A DNA stretch of 64,000 bases from Streptomyces sp. M41(2017) (GCF_002078175.1 NZ_MWFK01000001.1:558001-622000), one strand, 5' to 3'. Shown: positions 26,896 through 36,937, counted from the stretch's first letter. Notes: generated by a model not told the origin, from the sequence alone. Made by a program: numbers and translations.

Positions 26896-28047
26896 ATGCC
26901 CCAGCACGTACCGTCCCCGCCGCGCACCGTGTCCCCGCGGGCCGCGCAGTATCCTCCGGCGCCCTCCCCGCGTCCGCGCCGCATCGTCTTCCTCGCCCGC
27001 CGCGATCTCGGCAACCCGGCGGCGGGCGGCTCCGAACTCCTGGTCGACCGGCTGGCCGAGGGGCTGACCGGGCTGGGCCATCAGGTCACCCTGGTGTGCG
27101 GCGGCCCCTCGTCGGGCCACGGCTACCGGGTCGTCTCGGCGGGCGGCGACCTCGGGCACTTCCTGCGCGCCCGGCCCGCCTTCCACCGCGAGGTCGGGGG
27201 CTGCGACCTGCTCGTCGAGGTGTGCAACGGGCTGCCGTACCTGACCCCCCTGTGGCATCACGGGCCCACGCTCTGCCTGGTCAACCACGTGCACACGGAC
27301 CTGTGGCCGATGCGGTTCGGCGGACCGCTCGCGCCCGCCGCGCGGCTCGGCCGGCGCCTCGAACACTGGGCGCTGGCCGGCGCCCAGCGCGGCAACCTGC
27401 TGGTCGCCGTCTCCCCGTCGACGGCGGTGGCGCTGCACGCGATCGGCGTCGAACGGGACCGTATCCGGGTCGTGCACAACGGGGTGGAGGAGCCGGGGCC
27501 GCGTGCCGCGCGCTCGCCCGAGCCGCTGTTCGTCGCCGTGGGACGGCTGGTGGAGTACAAGCGCATCGATCTGCTGCTGCGACTGTGGGAACGGGTCCGG
27601 CCCGTCACCGGCGGCCGGCTGGTGATCGTCGGCGACGGCCCCGAGCGTGAGCGCCTCCAGCAACTCGCCGGTATTGGCGTGGAGTTCACGGGTCATGTCT
27701 CCGATGCGGAGAAGCACCGGCTGCTGTGCGCCGCGTGGCTGCTGCTGCACCCCTCCGCGGTGGAGGGCTGGGGTCTGGTGGTCACCGAGGCGGCCGCGCG
27801 GGAGACACCGGCGATCGCCTTCGACGTGCCGGGGCTCCGGGACTCCGTCGTGAACGGCGAGACAGGCGTGCTGGTGCGCGGCGAGTCCTCCTTCGCGGCC
27901 GCCTGGTGCACCCTCGCCCTGTCCGGCCGTCGCCGCGCGCTGATGGGCCGGGCGGCCCGCGACCGTGCCGCCGCCTACCGCTGGAACCACACGGTCCGCC
28001 GGTTCCGGGCGGTGGCCGCGGAGGCGGTGAGGGGCTGGGCACCGTGA
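26896..28047 (+). CDS. GT4-family glycosyltransferase
   Basis: 383 residues with a GT-B fold of family GT4: N-terminal RRIVFLARRDLGNPAAGGSE, central VAVSPSTAVALHAIG, VHNGVEEPG, FVAVGRLVEYKRIDLLL and the nucleotide-sugar EX7E motif EGWGLVVTEA. Retaining enzymes of this family transfer a sugar from an NDP donor to a lipid or growing glycan on the cytoplasmic side. It opens an operon that continues, with repeated start/stop overlaps, through methyltransferases, a GT-C enzyme, an acyltransferase-like protein and a transporter. Its stop overlaps the next GTG (GTGA). The start ATG follows GTTGGAG. Confidence 0.9.
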   Translation: MPQHVPSPPRTVSPRAAQYPPAPSPRPRRIVFLARRDLGNPAAGGSELLVDRLAEGLTGLGHQVTLVCGGPSSGHGYRVVSAGGDLGHFLRARPAFHREVGGCDLLVEVCNGLPYLTPLWHHGPTLCLVNHVHTDLWPMRFGGPLAPAARLGRRLEHWALAGAQRGNLLVAVSPSTAVALHAIGVERDRIRVVHNGVEEPGPRAARSPEPLFVAVGRLVEYKRIDLLLRLWERVRPVTGGRLVIVGDGPERERLQQLAGIGVEFTGHVSDAEKHRLLCAAWLLLHPSAVEGWGLVVTEAAARETPAIAFDVPGLRDSVVNGETGVLVRGESSFAAAWCTLALSGRRRALMGRAARDRAAAYRWNHTVRRFRAVAAEAVRGWAP

Positions 28048-28829
28048 CGGCCGCCGGACGCCGGCGGTCCGGCACCGGCACCGGTCGGGTCGGCGGCAGC
28101 GGGCTCAAGGACCCCTCCCTGCGCCGTTCCCTCGCACTGTTCCGGGCCTTCCTGCACGAGCAGGACGACCCGGCGGCCTGCTACGCGCTGCTCGCCCGTG
28201 ACGCGGCCGACCAGGTCGAGGCGGTGCACGGCGCCGTCGCGGGCCGGACGGTCGTGGATGTCGGGGGCGGCGGCGGCTACTTCACCGAGGAGTTCCGCCG
28301 GCGCGGCGCCCAGGCCTACCTCTTCGAGCCGGACGTAAGGGAGTTGGGGACCGAGCCGCCCGGCGGGGCAGTCGTCGCGGACGGCTATCTGCTGCCCCTC
28401 GCGGACGGGGTCGCCGACGTCTGCTTCTCCTCCAACGTCCTGGAGCACGTGGCCGATCCGCAGACGTTCCTCAGCGAGATGGTCCGGGTGACCCGCCCGG
28501 ACGGACTGATCTACGTCGCGTTCACCAACTGGCTGTCCCCCTGGGGCGGTCACGAGTGGGCCCCCTGGCACTACTTCGGAGCCGAGCGGGCCCGCGCCCG
28601 CTACCGGCGCCGTACGGGCAGGCCCGCCAAGCACACCCTCGGCGAGAACCTCTTCGCCGTGCACGTCGGCACCACCCTGCGGCAGGTCCGCGCCCGCGAC
28701 GACGTCACGCTCGTCTCGGCGCGTTCCCGCTACTGGCCCTTCCTCGCGGAAGCCGTCACCAAGGCACCGGGGCTGCGCGAGTTCGCCACCTGGAACCTCC
28801 TCCTCATCCTCCGGCGGTGTCCACCATGA
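28044..28829 (+). CDS. Class I SAM-dependent methyltransferase
   Basis: 261 residues with a Rossmann-type SAM-binding motif VVDVGGGGGYFTEEF, motif II region VAD..., and NVLEHVADPQTFLSEMVRVTRPDGLIYVAFTN, typical of small-molecule methyltransferases. The C-terminal half contains a WGGHEWAPWHYFGA segment that probably shapes the acceptor pocket. It starts at a GTG overlapping the GT4 stop and ends in ATGA overlap with the GT-C gene, so it is part of the glycan operon. It probably methylates a sugar or lipid acceptor of that pathway. Confidence 0.85.
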   Translation: MTAAGRRRSGTGTGRVGGSGLKDPSLRRSLALFRAFLHEQDDPAACYALLARDAADQVEAVHGAVAGRTVVDVGGGGGYFTEEFRRRGAQAYLFEPDVRELGTEPPGGAVVADGYLLPLADGVADVCFSSNVLEHVADPQTFLSEMVRVTRPDGLIYVAFTNWLSPWGGHEWAPWHYFGAERARARYRRRTGRPAKHTLGENLFAVHVGTTLRQVRARDDVTLVSARSRYWPFLAEAVTKAPGLREFATWNLLLILRRCPP

Positions 28830-31800
28830 CGAGCACGGTCCAGGCCCCTCCCCCGGCAGCCGTCCGCCCCGCAGCAGGCGCCTCCGGTCCCCCGGAGGGG
28901 CCCCGCTCACGCCGGTGGCTGCTGGGGTTCTGGGCCGTGGTGTTCGCGCTGTTCCTCGCCGTGCACCCCGGGCGGGCGACCTTCGACACCAAGCTCGGGG
29001 TGTCGCAGGATCCCTGGCAGTTCCTCTCCGACCTGGGGCAGCTGTGGCACGACCGGGGCGGCTTCGGGGGCATCCAGGACCAGTACGTCGGCTACGCCTG
29101 GCCGATGCTGCCGTACTACGGGCTGTGCCGGCTGGTCCATCTGCCGGTGTGGCTGGCGGAGCGGCTGTGGCTGTCGGTCGTGGTGTCGGTGGCCTTCTGG
29201 GGGGCGCTCCGGCTGGCCGAGCGGCTGGGGACGGGCAGCCGCGCGTCCCGGCTGCTCGCCGCCGTCGCGTACGCGCTGTGGCCGGTGTTCACCGTCGTCG
29301 TCGGGTCGACCTCGGCGGCCGCGCTGCCCGGCGCGTTCCTGCCGTGGGTGCTGCTGCCGCTGGCCGACGAGCGGTACACCGCGCGCATCACGGCCCTGCG
29401 CTCGGCGCTCGTCGTCCCCTTCATGGGCGGCGTGAACGCGGCGGCCACCCTCGCCTCCCTGCTCCCGGTCGGGCTGTATCTGCTCACGCGGCCGCGCGGG
29501 CCCCGGCAGCGCAGACTCATCGGGTGGTGGGTGCCGGGCGTGATCCTCGCGACGGCCTGGTGGTGGATCCCGCTGCTGCTGCTCGGCGTGTACGGCGAGA
29601 ACTTCCTCCCCTACATCGAGACCTCGCAGACGACGACGGCCACCATGTCGGCCACCGAGTCGCTGCGCGGCGCGGGCAACTGGGTGGCCTACCTGCACTT
29701 CGGGGAGGCCTGGCTGCCGGCCGGCTGGTCCGTCGCGTCCTCGGTGATCGTGATCGTCTCATCGGCGCTGGCGGCGGGGCTCGGGCTCGCGGGTCTGGCG
29801 CGACGGGACCTGCCCGAACGCCGGTGGCTCGTGCTGACCGTCCTGTCGGTCGTCCTCATCACCCTGGCCGGGTACGGCGGTTCGCTCGGGGCGCCCTTCC
29901 ACGGCGTGGCGCAGGACTGGCTGAACGGCCGGCTCGTCCCCTTCCGCAACATCTACAAGTTCCAGACCGGCCTCGCCCTCGCGCTCGTCCTCGGTCTCGC
30001 GCACCTGGTGGGGGTGGCCACCCGCACGCACGGCGCCCGCCCGGTGCGCGGCAGACGCCTCGCCCCGCTGATCGCGGCGGTCCTCGTGCTGCCGGGCCTC
30101 GCCTGGCCCTACCTCAACGGCGCGATCCTGCAGCCGGGTTCGTTCCAGGCGCTGCCCCGGTACTGGCACACCACCGCCGACTGGCTGGAGAAGTACTCGC
30201 CCGACTCCCGCGCCCTCGTCGTCCCCGCCACCGCGCACGGCATCTACACATGGGGCTCCCCCATCGACGAACCCCTCGACGTGCTCGCCGGCTCCCGCTG
30301 GGCCGAGCGGGACTACGTGCCCTTCGGCACCCCGGGCAACCGGCGCGCCATGGACGCGGTCGAGCAGGCCCTGCTGACCGGGGGCGACGTCCCGGGACTG
30401 GCGGACTACCTGAGCCGGGCCGGCCTGTACTACGTCGTGGTCCGCAACGACCTCGACCCCGACCAGCTCGGCTACGTCCCCACCGCGACGGTGAAGCGGA
30501 CGCTGGAGCAGTCCGGCTACCGGCGGGTCACCGGGTTCGGTCCGGTGACGACCGGCGGGCGCATCGCGAACGACACCCCGCTCCAGGTCGAGGGGCTCTA
30601 TCCGCGGCAGCGCGCCGTGGAGATCTACGAGCCGGCCGACACGGCGGTGGCCCGGCCCGGACAGGCCGGGCTGAAGCCGATCGCGGACACCGCCGTGGTC
30701 TCCGGCGGTCCCGAGGCGCTGCTCCCGCTCGCCGCCGATCCATCCGTCCGGGGCCGCGCGGCCGTGCTCACCGGCGACAACCACCCCGGGCTCGGCACCG
30801 CCGGCGTGCAGATCGTCGGGGACGGGCTGCGGCGCGCCGACACCCGTTTCGGTCTGGTCGACGCGAACACCTCGTACACGTACACGCGTGACCAGCGCAA
30901 CGACAGTGACAGCGTGCAGGACGCGGGGCGCGCGCCGCGGCAGATCCTGCCGACCGACGGCGTCGGGCACCAGACCGTCGCGGAACTGCGCGGCGCCCGG
31001 TCGGTGACCGCGTCGTCCAGCGGCAACTGGCTGTTCCATCTCCCGCAGTACGACCCGGTGAACGCCTTCGACGGCAACCCCGGCACCGCGTGGGCGGAGG
31101 GCGCGGCGGGGTCGGCGGACGGGCAGTGGCTGCGGATCGGCTTCGACGGCTCCGTGGACATGCCCGCCTCCTTCGACGTGATCCCGCTCCCGCAGGACGG
31201 TGTGCGTTCGGCGGCGACCCGGGTCCGGGTGGAGACCGAGAAGGGCTCCGTCTCCAGCTATCTCCTGCCCGACGGCAGGAAGCAGAGCGTCAAGGCCCGT
31301 CCGGGGTCCACGGGTTGGCTGCGCATCACGATCACCGGATCGACCGCGCAGCGCGCCGGGCTCACCGGTGCGGGCTTCTCCGAGATCGGCCTCCCCGACG
31401 TGCGGGTGACCCGGCTGCTGCGGCTGCCCACGGATGCCTCCGGCGCGGACGCGACCGCCGAGATCGTCTCCCTGCACCGCTCCACCGACCCGACCGGGCT
31501 CTCCCCCACGGGCACCGAGGCGGGCCTGCACCGCGCCTTCTCCACCTCGACGGCCGGCACGTACACGCTGAAGGCGAGTTCCGTCCCCGTGCCGGGCACG
31601 GAACTCGACCGGCTGCTGTACGAGGTCGCGCCCGAGCAGGAGGGCCGGATCACGGCGACGGCGGACTCGACGGCCCGGCTCGGCGCGGGTGTGTCCGCGC
31701 GCAACCTCACCGACGGCGACCTGACGACGGCGTGGATCGCGGGCTCCGATCCGACGATCCATCTGAGCTGGCCGGGCGAACAGCCGGTGTCCTCCGTCGT

Positions 31801-33601
31801 ACTGGCGCCGGCGGGCGGCCTGTCGACCCGGCCGACGAAGGTCGAGATCAGCTCCCCGGACGGCGCGGCGGTCGTCGGCGTCGACGAGAACGGCTGGGCC
31901 CGCTTCGACCCCATCACCACCGACCATCTCGACATCAAGGTGACCGGGACGGCCCGGCTCACCGTCCACAACCCCGTCGCCGGCGCCGGCCTGCGGCTGC
32001 CGGTCGGCCTGACCGAGGCGTACGTGCCCGGCCTCGACCGGTACCGCACCCCGCAACCCGCCGGGACCCGGCCCTTCGCACTGTCCTGCGGCAAGGGCCC
32101 GGTCGTGGCGGTGGACGGGAAGCTGTACGGGACGAGCGCGCAAGGAACCGTACGGGATCTCGTGGAACGCCGGCCCGTCGAGGTGACGCTCTGTCAGAAA
32201 GGGCGTGAGGGAGGCGATCTGAGTCTCGCCGAGGGTTCGCACCGGGTCGAGGCGGGCGACGGCGGTCCGCTGGCCGTGACGGACGTGACGCTGACCCGCG
32301 GCACGCCGGCGGAGGCCAGCACCACGGGGCGGGGCCTGAGGATACGGGACTGGCTGGGCGACCGCCGCGAGGTGACGGTCGGCTCGGGCGCGGCCTCGTA
32401 CCTGACGACGTACGAGAACGTCAACGACGGCTGGAAGGCCACCCTCGGAGGCAGGGAACTGACGCCGGTCCGGCTCGACGGCTGGCAGCAGGGCTGGCGG
32501 ATCCCGTCCGGAGCGGGCGGCACGGTCACGCTGTCGTACGCGCCCGCGACGACCTACGAGGCCGGGCTGATCGCGAGCGGCGTCGGCATTCTCGTGCTCG
32601 TGGGACTGGTGGTGTGGCGCCGTCGGGAGCCCAACCCCGACGAGCCGCAGCCGGTGCCGCCCGCACCGGGGATCTGGCTGGGGCTGGTCGCCCTGACCCT
32701 GGTCGGCGTCGTGGTCGCGGGGTTCCTCGCCCTGCTGGTCCCGGCCCTCGCACTGCTCGCCCGGCGCCGGCACCCGCTCCTCGTCCCGATCGCGTTCCTC
32801 GCCCTCGCCGGGGCCGGGATCGCCGCCGCGACGGGCGCGGGCTCGCCTCCCTCGGCGGGCGAGGGGGCGTTCGGCGCCACTGCCCAACTCCTGGGCCTGA
32901 TAGGCCTGTTCGCGGGGCTGGTGAGCGTGGGTGCGTCACGGGGCCGGGAGGTGCCGGCCCCACCCGGGGCGGCACCGGACCCCGGGCCGCCCGCGGCCGC
33001 GCCCCTGCCCCGCCGGGAACGCGGCGGATCCCACGGTCCGCGCACCCTTCCGGCGGGGTTCCGGTCCCGCCGGGGAGCGGACCTGTCGAAACGGGAGGAC
33101 TCCGCTACGGGGCCCGGCGGGCGGCGGACGGGAGAAGCGGAGGCCGGGGCGGAAGCGGCCGGTGTACCCCACGCGCCTCGTGCGGGCGACGCCGACGTCC
33201 GGACGGGCAACGGAAAGTCCGGTGGCGCCGACGCCGAACCCCCCTCGACAGAAGGCGAGTCGGTGATGACGGAACCCGCATCCGACTCCGGAACGCGGCA
33301 GTCCAGCGGTGACGAGTCCGAACGCGCCGCAAGCCCGCCGCCGTCCCGTGGTGTCCCGTCCGGGGTCCCCGCCGGTTCACCGGAGTCCGGGCGCTCCGAG
33401 GCCCCCGCGCTCTCCCGGACGCCGGAGCCCGGGATCGTCGCCGGGCCCACCGTGTCCGCGCGCGGGCCCGAGCCGCTGCGGTCCGAGGGTGATCCGGCGG
33501 GGGAACGGCCCGCGCCGCGCAGGCCGTTCCGTACGCCGGGGCTGCGGGCCGTGCCGCCCGGGGCGCGCCGGAACGACCCCGGGAAGGGGGCTTCCTCATG
33601 A
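28826..33601 (+). CDS. AftD-like GT-C arabinofuranosyltransferase-family membrane protein
   Basis: 1591 residues. Residues about 30-480 are a polytopic GT-C domain; the first extracytoplasmic loop has DTKLGVSQDPWQFL, resembling the catalytic loop of mycobacterial AftD (DUF3367). A long extracellular region includes F5/8-type-C/carbohydrate-binding-like domains (about 700-1100). Four membrane helices follow (about 1248-1370), then a ~220-residue Gly/Pro/Ser-rich charged tail. In mycobacteria AftD adds arabinofuranose to arabinan using decaprenyl-phosphate arabinose, but Streptomyces lack mycobacterial arabinogalactan, so donor and acceptor here are unknown. ATGA overlaps link it to both neighbours. 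It is the largest protein of the operon and probably the extracytoplasmic polymer-modifying step. Confidence 0.85.
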   Translation: MTSTVQAPPPAAVRPAAGASGPPEGPRSRRWLLGFWAVVFALFLAVHPGRATFDTKLGVSQDPWQFLSDLGQLWHDRGGFGGIQDQYVGYAWPMLPYYGLCRLVHLPVWLAERLWLSVVVSVAFWGALRLAERLGTGSRASRLLAAVAYALWPVFTVVVGSTSAAALPGAFLPWVLLPLADERYTARITALRSALVVPFMGGVNAAATLASLLPVGLYLLTRPRGPRQRRLIGWWVPGVILATAWWWIPLLLLGVYGENFLPYIETSQTTTATMSATESLRGAGNWVAYLHFGEAWLPAGWSVASSVIVIVSSALAAGLGLAGLARRDLPERRWLVLTVLSVVLITLAGYGGSLGAPFHGVAQDWLNGRLVPFRNIYKFQTGLALALVLGLAHLVGVATRTHGARPVRGRRLAPLIAAVLVLPGLAWPYLNGAILQPGSFQALPRYWHTTADWLEKYSPDSRALVVPATAHGIYTWGSPIDEPLDVLAGSRWAERDYVPFGTPGNRRAMDAVEQALLTGGDVPGLADYLSRAGLYYVVVRNDLDPDQLGYVPTATVKRTLEQSGYRRVTGFGPVTTGGRIANDTPLQVEGLYPRQRAVEIYEPADTAVARPGQAGLKPIADTAVVSGGPEALLPLAADPSVRGRAAVLTGDNHPGLGTAGVQIVGDGLRRADTRFGLVDANTSYTYTRDQRNDSDSVQDAGRAPRQILPTDGVGHQTVAELRGARSVTASSSGNWLFHLPQYDPVNAFDGNPGTAWAEGAAGSADGQWLRIGFDGSVDMPASFDVIPLPQDGVRSAATRVRVETEKGSVSSYLLPDGRKQSVKARPGSTGWLRITITGSTAQRAGLTGAGFSEIGLPDVRVTRLLRLPTDASGADATAEIVSLHRSTDPTGLSPTGTEAGLHRAFSTSTAGTYTLKASSVPVPGTELDRLLYEVAPEQEGRITATADSTARLGAGVSARNLTDGDLTTAWIAGSDPTIHLSWPGEQPVSSVVLAPAGGLSTRPTKVEISSPDGAAVVGVDENGWARFDPITTDHLDIKVTGTARLTVHNPVAGAGLRLPVGLTEAYVPGLDRYRTPQPAGTRPFALSCGKGPVVAVDGKLYGTSAQGTVRDLVERRPVEVTLCQKGREGGDLSLAEGSHRVEAGDGGPLAVTDVTLTRGTPAEASTTGRGLRIRDWLGDRREVTVGSGAASYLTTYENVNDGWKATLGGRELTPVRLDGWQQGWRIPSGAGGTVTLSYAPATTYEAGLIASGVGILVLVGLVVWRRREPNPDEPQPVPPAPGIWLGLVALTLVGVVVAGFLALLVPALALLARRRHPLLVPIAFLALAGAGIAAATGAGSPPSAGEGAFGATAQLLGLIGLFAGLVSVGASRGREVPAPPGAAPDPGPPAAAPLPRRERGGSHGPRTLPAGFRSRRGADLSKREDSATGPGGRRTGEAEAGAEAAGVPHAPRAGDADVRTGNGKSGGADAEPPSTEGESVMTEPASDSGTRQSSGDESERAASPPPSRGVPSGVPAGSPESGRSEAPALSRTPEPGIVAGPTVSARGPEPLRSEGDPAGERPAPRRPFRTPGLRAVPPGARRNDPGKGASS

Positions 33602-35250
33602 CCACGGTGGACCATCCCGCGCGCGACGGCACGGACGGCCCCGCACGACGACCGGTGCGCGTTCCGTTCCCGGTGGTGGACGAGGTCGCCCGGCACTGCC
33701 TCCAGGAGGCGGAGCCGGAGACCGTGCACATCGAGATCCATCTCCCGGGCCCGCTCGACCGGGACCGGCTGACGGCCGCGTTCACCGAGGCGCTGCGGCG
33801 CCATCCGCGGGTACTGATGCGGGAGGCCCCGGGACGCTGGTACCGGCGCCGCTACGAGTGGGAGCTGACCCAGGAACCGGACACGGCGGTGGTGTCCTTC
33901 ACACCGCCCGGCCGGGACTCCCTGCGGGCCGCGCGGGCCAGGTGTCTGGAGGCGGCCCCGCCTCTGTCGGAGTCCCCGCCCGTCCGGCTGGAAGTGGTGG
34001 AGGGCGTGGGCCCGGCGGCGGCCGGCGGGGCGGCGGAGGCGGTGGGCGGCCCCGGTCGCGGAGGCACCCCCGACGGCGTCGGCGCGGGTCTCCCACCGCA
34101 CGGGGCGGACCGTACCGACGCCACGAACGCCCGACCCGGGACGACCGGGAGCGGCAGCCCGGGGGACGGCGGCGCGGGCGTCCGCGAGGGCACCGCCAGC
34201 CCGGGAGGCGTCGTCCCCACCGACCGCGAGGGCGCCCGTGGCCCCCGGGACCCCGGCGCGACCGCCCGCAAGAACACCGGGGCCGGCCCGGACACCCCCA
34301 CCGGCACCAGCGCCGACACGGAAACGGCCACGGGAGCCGGCAGGGGCACGGTCCTCTTCCTCACCATCAACCACACCGCCCTGGACGGCCCCGCCTGTCT
34401 CCGGGTGCTCGCGACCGCGGCGGAACTGTACGGCGGCCGGGACAACACCCCGGCCGCACCGCCCGTCCGCTCTCCGGACGCCGTCGAGCCCGGGGACGCG
34501 GGCACCCCGTCCGTGTGGGCGCCGCCCGCCCGGGTCGCCTCCGGCGCCCCCGGGGCCACCCCGGGCAACGGGCTGATCGTCACCGAACTCGCCGTGCCGC
34601 GCCGCCCCCAGGGCTCCCCCTACACGGTCAACGACCAGCTGATGGCCGCCACCGCGCTGACGGTCGCCCACTGGAACCGTGAACACGGGCAGCGGCCGCG
34701 GCCGTTGCGCATCACGATGCCGGTGGACGACCGTCCGCGCGGTGCGGACATGCCGATCGGCAACGGGACCCGGCTGGTGGAGGTGACGTTCTCCCCCGCC
34801 GAGGTGGACGCCTCCCGCATGGGCGAGCTGCTGCGCCGCACAGCCACCCGCACCCGGGCGCTGAAGGCCGCCGACCGACCGCAACTCGGGCACGGGGCAG
34901 CCCTGTTGACCGCACCGGTCGTCCCGGTGGCCTGGCGGGCCGCCGTCACCAAGGGGCTGCGCAGAGCGGCCGGGCCGTGGACCTCGACCTGCCTGCTCAG
35001 CAACATCGGCCGCATCCCGTACGCCCTGGACTTCGGTGAGGAGGCCGGCCGCGCCCGGGCCGTCTGGTTCTCCGCGCCCGCCCGCACCCCCCGCGGGCTG
35101 ACCGTCACGACCGCGTCCACCGCGGGGCGCCTGCACGTCTCGCTGCGCTGGTCGCGCTCGCTGCTCGGGCAGAGCGACGGGGCCCGCCTCCGCGACCTCT
35201 TCGAGGACTACCTGCACGCGACCGAGGAGACGGGGGCGAGCGGCCGATGA
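33598..35250 (+). CDS. Condensation/PapA-like acyltransferase with a low-complexity insertion
   Basis: 550 residues. N-terminal IHLPGPLDRDRLTAAFTEALRRHPRVLM and the later INHTALDGPACLRVL identify a CoA-dependent acyltransferase/condensation fold. The catalytic motif reads NHxxxDG: the conserved second His is present, while the usual first His is Asn. The C-terminal half has NDQLMAATALTVAHWN and a nucleotide-like MPVDDRP segment. About 110 residues of Gly/Thr/Asp/Ala-rich sequence (about 140-250) interrupt the domain before the motif, an unusual insertion. PapA-type enzymes acylate glycolipids, so a role in acylating the operon's glycan product is plausible. Overlaps by ATGA at both ends. Confidence 0.75.
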   Translation: MTTVDHPARDGTDGPARRPVRVPFPVVDEVARHCLQEAEPETVHIEIHLPGPLDRDRLTAAFTEALRRHPRVLMREAPGRWYRRRYEWELTQEPDTAVVSFTPPGRDSLRAARARCLEAAPPLSESPPVRLEVVEGVGPAAAGGAAEAVGGPGRGGTPDGVGAGLPPHGADRTDATNARPGTTGSGSPGDGGAGVREGTASPGGVVPTDREGARGPRDPGATARKNTGAGPDTPTGTSADTETATGAGRGTVLFLTINHTALDGPACLRVLATAAELYGGRDNTPAAPPVRSPDAVEPGDAGTPSVWAPPARVASGAPGATPGNGLIVTELAVPRRPQGSPYTVNDQLMAATALTVAHWNREHGQRPRPLRITMPVDDRPRGADMPIGNGTRLVEVTFSPAEVDASRMGELLRRTATRTRALKAADRPQLGHGAALLTAPVVPVAWRAAVTKGLRRAAGPWTSTCLLSNIGRIPYALDFGEEAGRARAVWFSAPARTPRGLTVTTASTAGRLHVSLRWSRSLLGQSDGARLRDLFEDYLHATEETGASGR

Positions 35251-36017
35251 CCGCCCGCGCCCGGTCCACGGAATCCGATCCGGTCACGGCAGCGGCCCAC
35301 CACGGCGGCGGGCTGCGGGACTTCTACGAGGACCCGGCCGTCCCCGTCGCCTCCGGAACCGCCCGCACCCTGCGCCAGGCACGGATGCTGGCCGCGGCGC
35401 TCGGCCCCGCCACCGGGGGCGCGCGGACCGTGCTCGACATCGGCTGCGGCGACGGCACCGCCGCCCGGGCCGCGGCGCCCCTCCTCGCCGGACACCGGGT
35501 GGTCGGCGTCGACTGGTCGCAGGACGCGCTGCGCCGGGCCCGCACCCGCGTCCCGTACACGGTCCGTGGTGAACTCAGCGGCGGCGGGCTGCCGTTCGCC
35601 CGGGAGTCGGCGGACGCCGTGCTGTTCAGCGAGGTCGTCGAGCATCTCGTCGACCCGGACGGGGCACTCGACGAGATCCGCCGGGTGCTGCGCCCCGGCG
35701 GGCACCTGATGCTGTCCACCCCCAACCTCGCCGCCTGGTACAACCGCGGCCTGCTGCTCGCCGGGGTCCAGCCCGTCTTCTCCGAGGTGAGCCTGCGCGC
35801 CGTGCACGGCCGTCCCGGGCGGGAGGTGGTGGGCCATCTGCGGCTCTACACGCCCCGCGCCCTGCGGGAGTTCGTCGCCGCGTCGGGCTTCGAGGTCGTC
35901 CGGCTCGCGGGCGCACCCTTCCACGGCGTGCCGCGCCCGCTGCGGCCGCTGGACCGGCTGGCCTGTGCCGTGCCGTCGCTGTCCTCGATCCTGCTCCTGC
36001 ACGCCCGAAGGACGTAG
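35247..36017 (+). CDS. Class I SAM-dependent methyltransferase (UbiE/Methyltransf_11-like)
   Basis: 256 residues with VLDIGCGDGTAARAA as SAM motif I, VVGVDWSQDALRRA as the ribose-binding region, and FSEVVEHLVDPDGALDEIRRVLRPGGHLMLSTPN. This is the pattern of small-molecule C- or O-methyltransferases. It overlaps the acyltransferase gene by ATGA and ends 2 bp before the transporter gene. It is the second of three methyltransferases in this operon. Confidence 0.87.
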   Translation: MTARARSTESDPVTAAAHHGGGLRDFYEDPAVPVASGTARTLRQARMLAAALGPATGGARTVLDIGCGDGTAARAAAPLLAGHRVVGVDWSQDALRRARTRVPYTVRGELSGGGLPFARESADAVLFSEVVEHLVDPDGALDEIRRVLRPGGHLMLSTPNLAAWYNRGLLLAGVQPVFSEVSLRAVHGRPGREVVGHLRLYTPRALREFVAASGFEVVRLAGAPFHGVPRPLRPLDRLACAVPSLSSILLLHARRT

Positions 36018-36019
36018 CC

Positions 36020-36937
36020 ATGTGGTGGGGAGTGATCGCGGCGCTGCTCGCGAACGTGCTGTACAGCACCGGATTCGTCCTGGAGAAGCGGGCGCTCGGC
36101 ACGATGCCCGAGGTGGACTTCCGGCGTCCCGTGCGGCTGCTGCGGCTGGTCCTCGGCAGCCCGCTGTGGATCGGCGGCTCCCTCGCGCTGGCCTCCGGGT
36201 TCGCCGCACAGCTCGCCGTGTACCGCACGCTGCCGATCGCCGCCGCCCAGGGCATCTTCGTCTCCGGACTGGTGCTGCTCGTGCTGCTGTCCTCCCGGCT
36301 GCTCGGCGAGCGGACGACGGGCCGGGAACGGTACGCGCTCGGGGCGATCCTGGCGGCCCTGCTGATGGTCGTGCTGTCCCTGCGCGAGAGCTCGGACACG
36401 GTCGGCCGCGGCGCTCCCGCCCCGCTGGTCCTCACCGTCTGCCTGCCGTCGCTCGCCCTGGGCCTGTGGCTGTACGGGCGGGCGGAGCGGCGCTCCCGGG
36501 AACCGCACCGGGCACCGCCCGGCGGGGTCGGGTACGGGGTGGCGGTGGGACTGCTGTACGGGGTGAGTTCGCTGGCCGTGAAGGGGGTGTCGGGCCGGCT
36601 GACGACCCACGACACGGCCGGTGCGGTGCTGGGGCTGCTGCGCTCCCCGTACCCCTATCTCCTGCTCTTCACCGGCGCGTTCGGCCTGGTCATGTCGCAG
36701 GCGGCGCTCCAGCGCTGCCGGGCGTCGCTGATCGTGCCGGTCTGCACGACCGTGAGCTGTCTGTTCACGGCGGTGCTCGGCACCCTCACGTTCGGGGAGG
36801 CGCTGCCGCACGACCCGGTCCGGCTCGCCCTGCGGCTGGCCGGCACCGTTCTGGCGGTGGCCGTCCTGCTCGCCATGCCCGGACAGGAAACGGCGCCGCA
36901 ACCCTCCCCCGGCGCCAAGGAGCTGACACCCCCATGA
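36020..36937 (+). CDS. DMT-superfamily (EamA-type) membrane transporter
   Basis: 305 residues with about nine to ten hydrophobic helices (LLANVLYSTGFVLEKRAL, LASGFAAQLAVYRTLPIAAAQGIFVSGLVLLVLLSSRLLGE, VGYGVAVGLLYGVSSLAVKGV, TTVSCLFTAVLGTLTFGEAL, ALRLAGTVLAVAVLLAM) and the internal duplication of drug/metabolite transporters. Inside a glycan operon it may move a lipid-linked or nucleotide-activated intermediate, but the substrate cannot be read from the sequence. It is followed by an ATGA overlap with the Trm112-like gene. Confidence 0.83.
   Translation: MWWGVIAALLANVLYSTGFVLEKRALGTMPEVDFRRPVRLLRLVLGSPLWIGGSLALASGFAAQLAVYRTLPIAAAQGIFVSGLVLLVLLSSRLLGERTTGRERYALGAILAALLMVVLSLRESSDTVGRGAPAPLVLTVCLPSLALGLWLYGRAERRSREPHRAPPGGVGYGVAVGLLYGVSSLAVKGVSGRLTTHDTAGAVLGLLRSPYPYLLLFTGAFGLVMSQAALQRCRASLIVPVCTTVSCLFTAVLGTLTFGEALPHDPVRLALRLAGTVLAVAVLLAMPGQETAPQPSPGAKELTPP

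Noticed and set aside
33598..35250. NRPS condensation domain of a biosynthetic cluster
   Set aside because: No adenylation, carrier or thioesterase domain in the region; the context is sugar transferases and methyltransferases.
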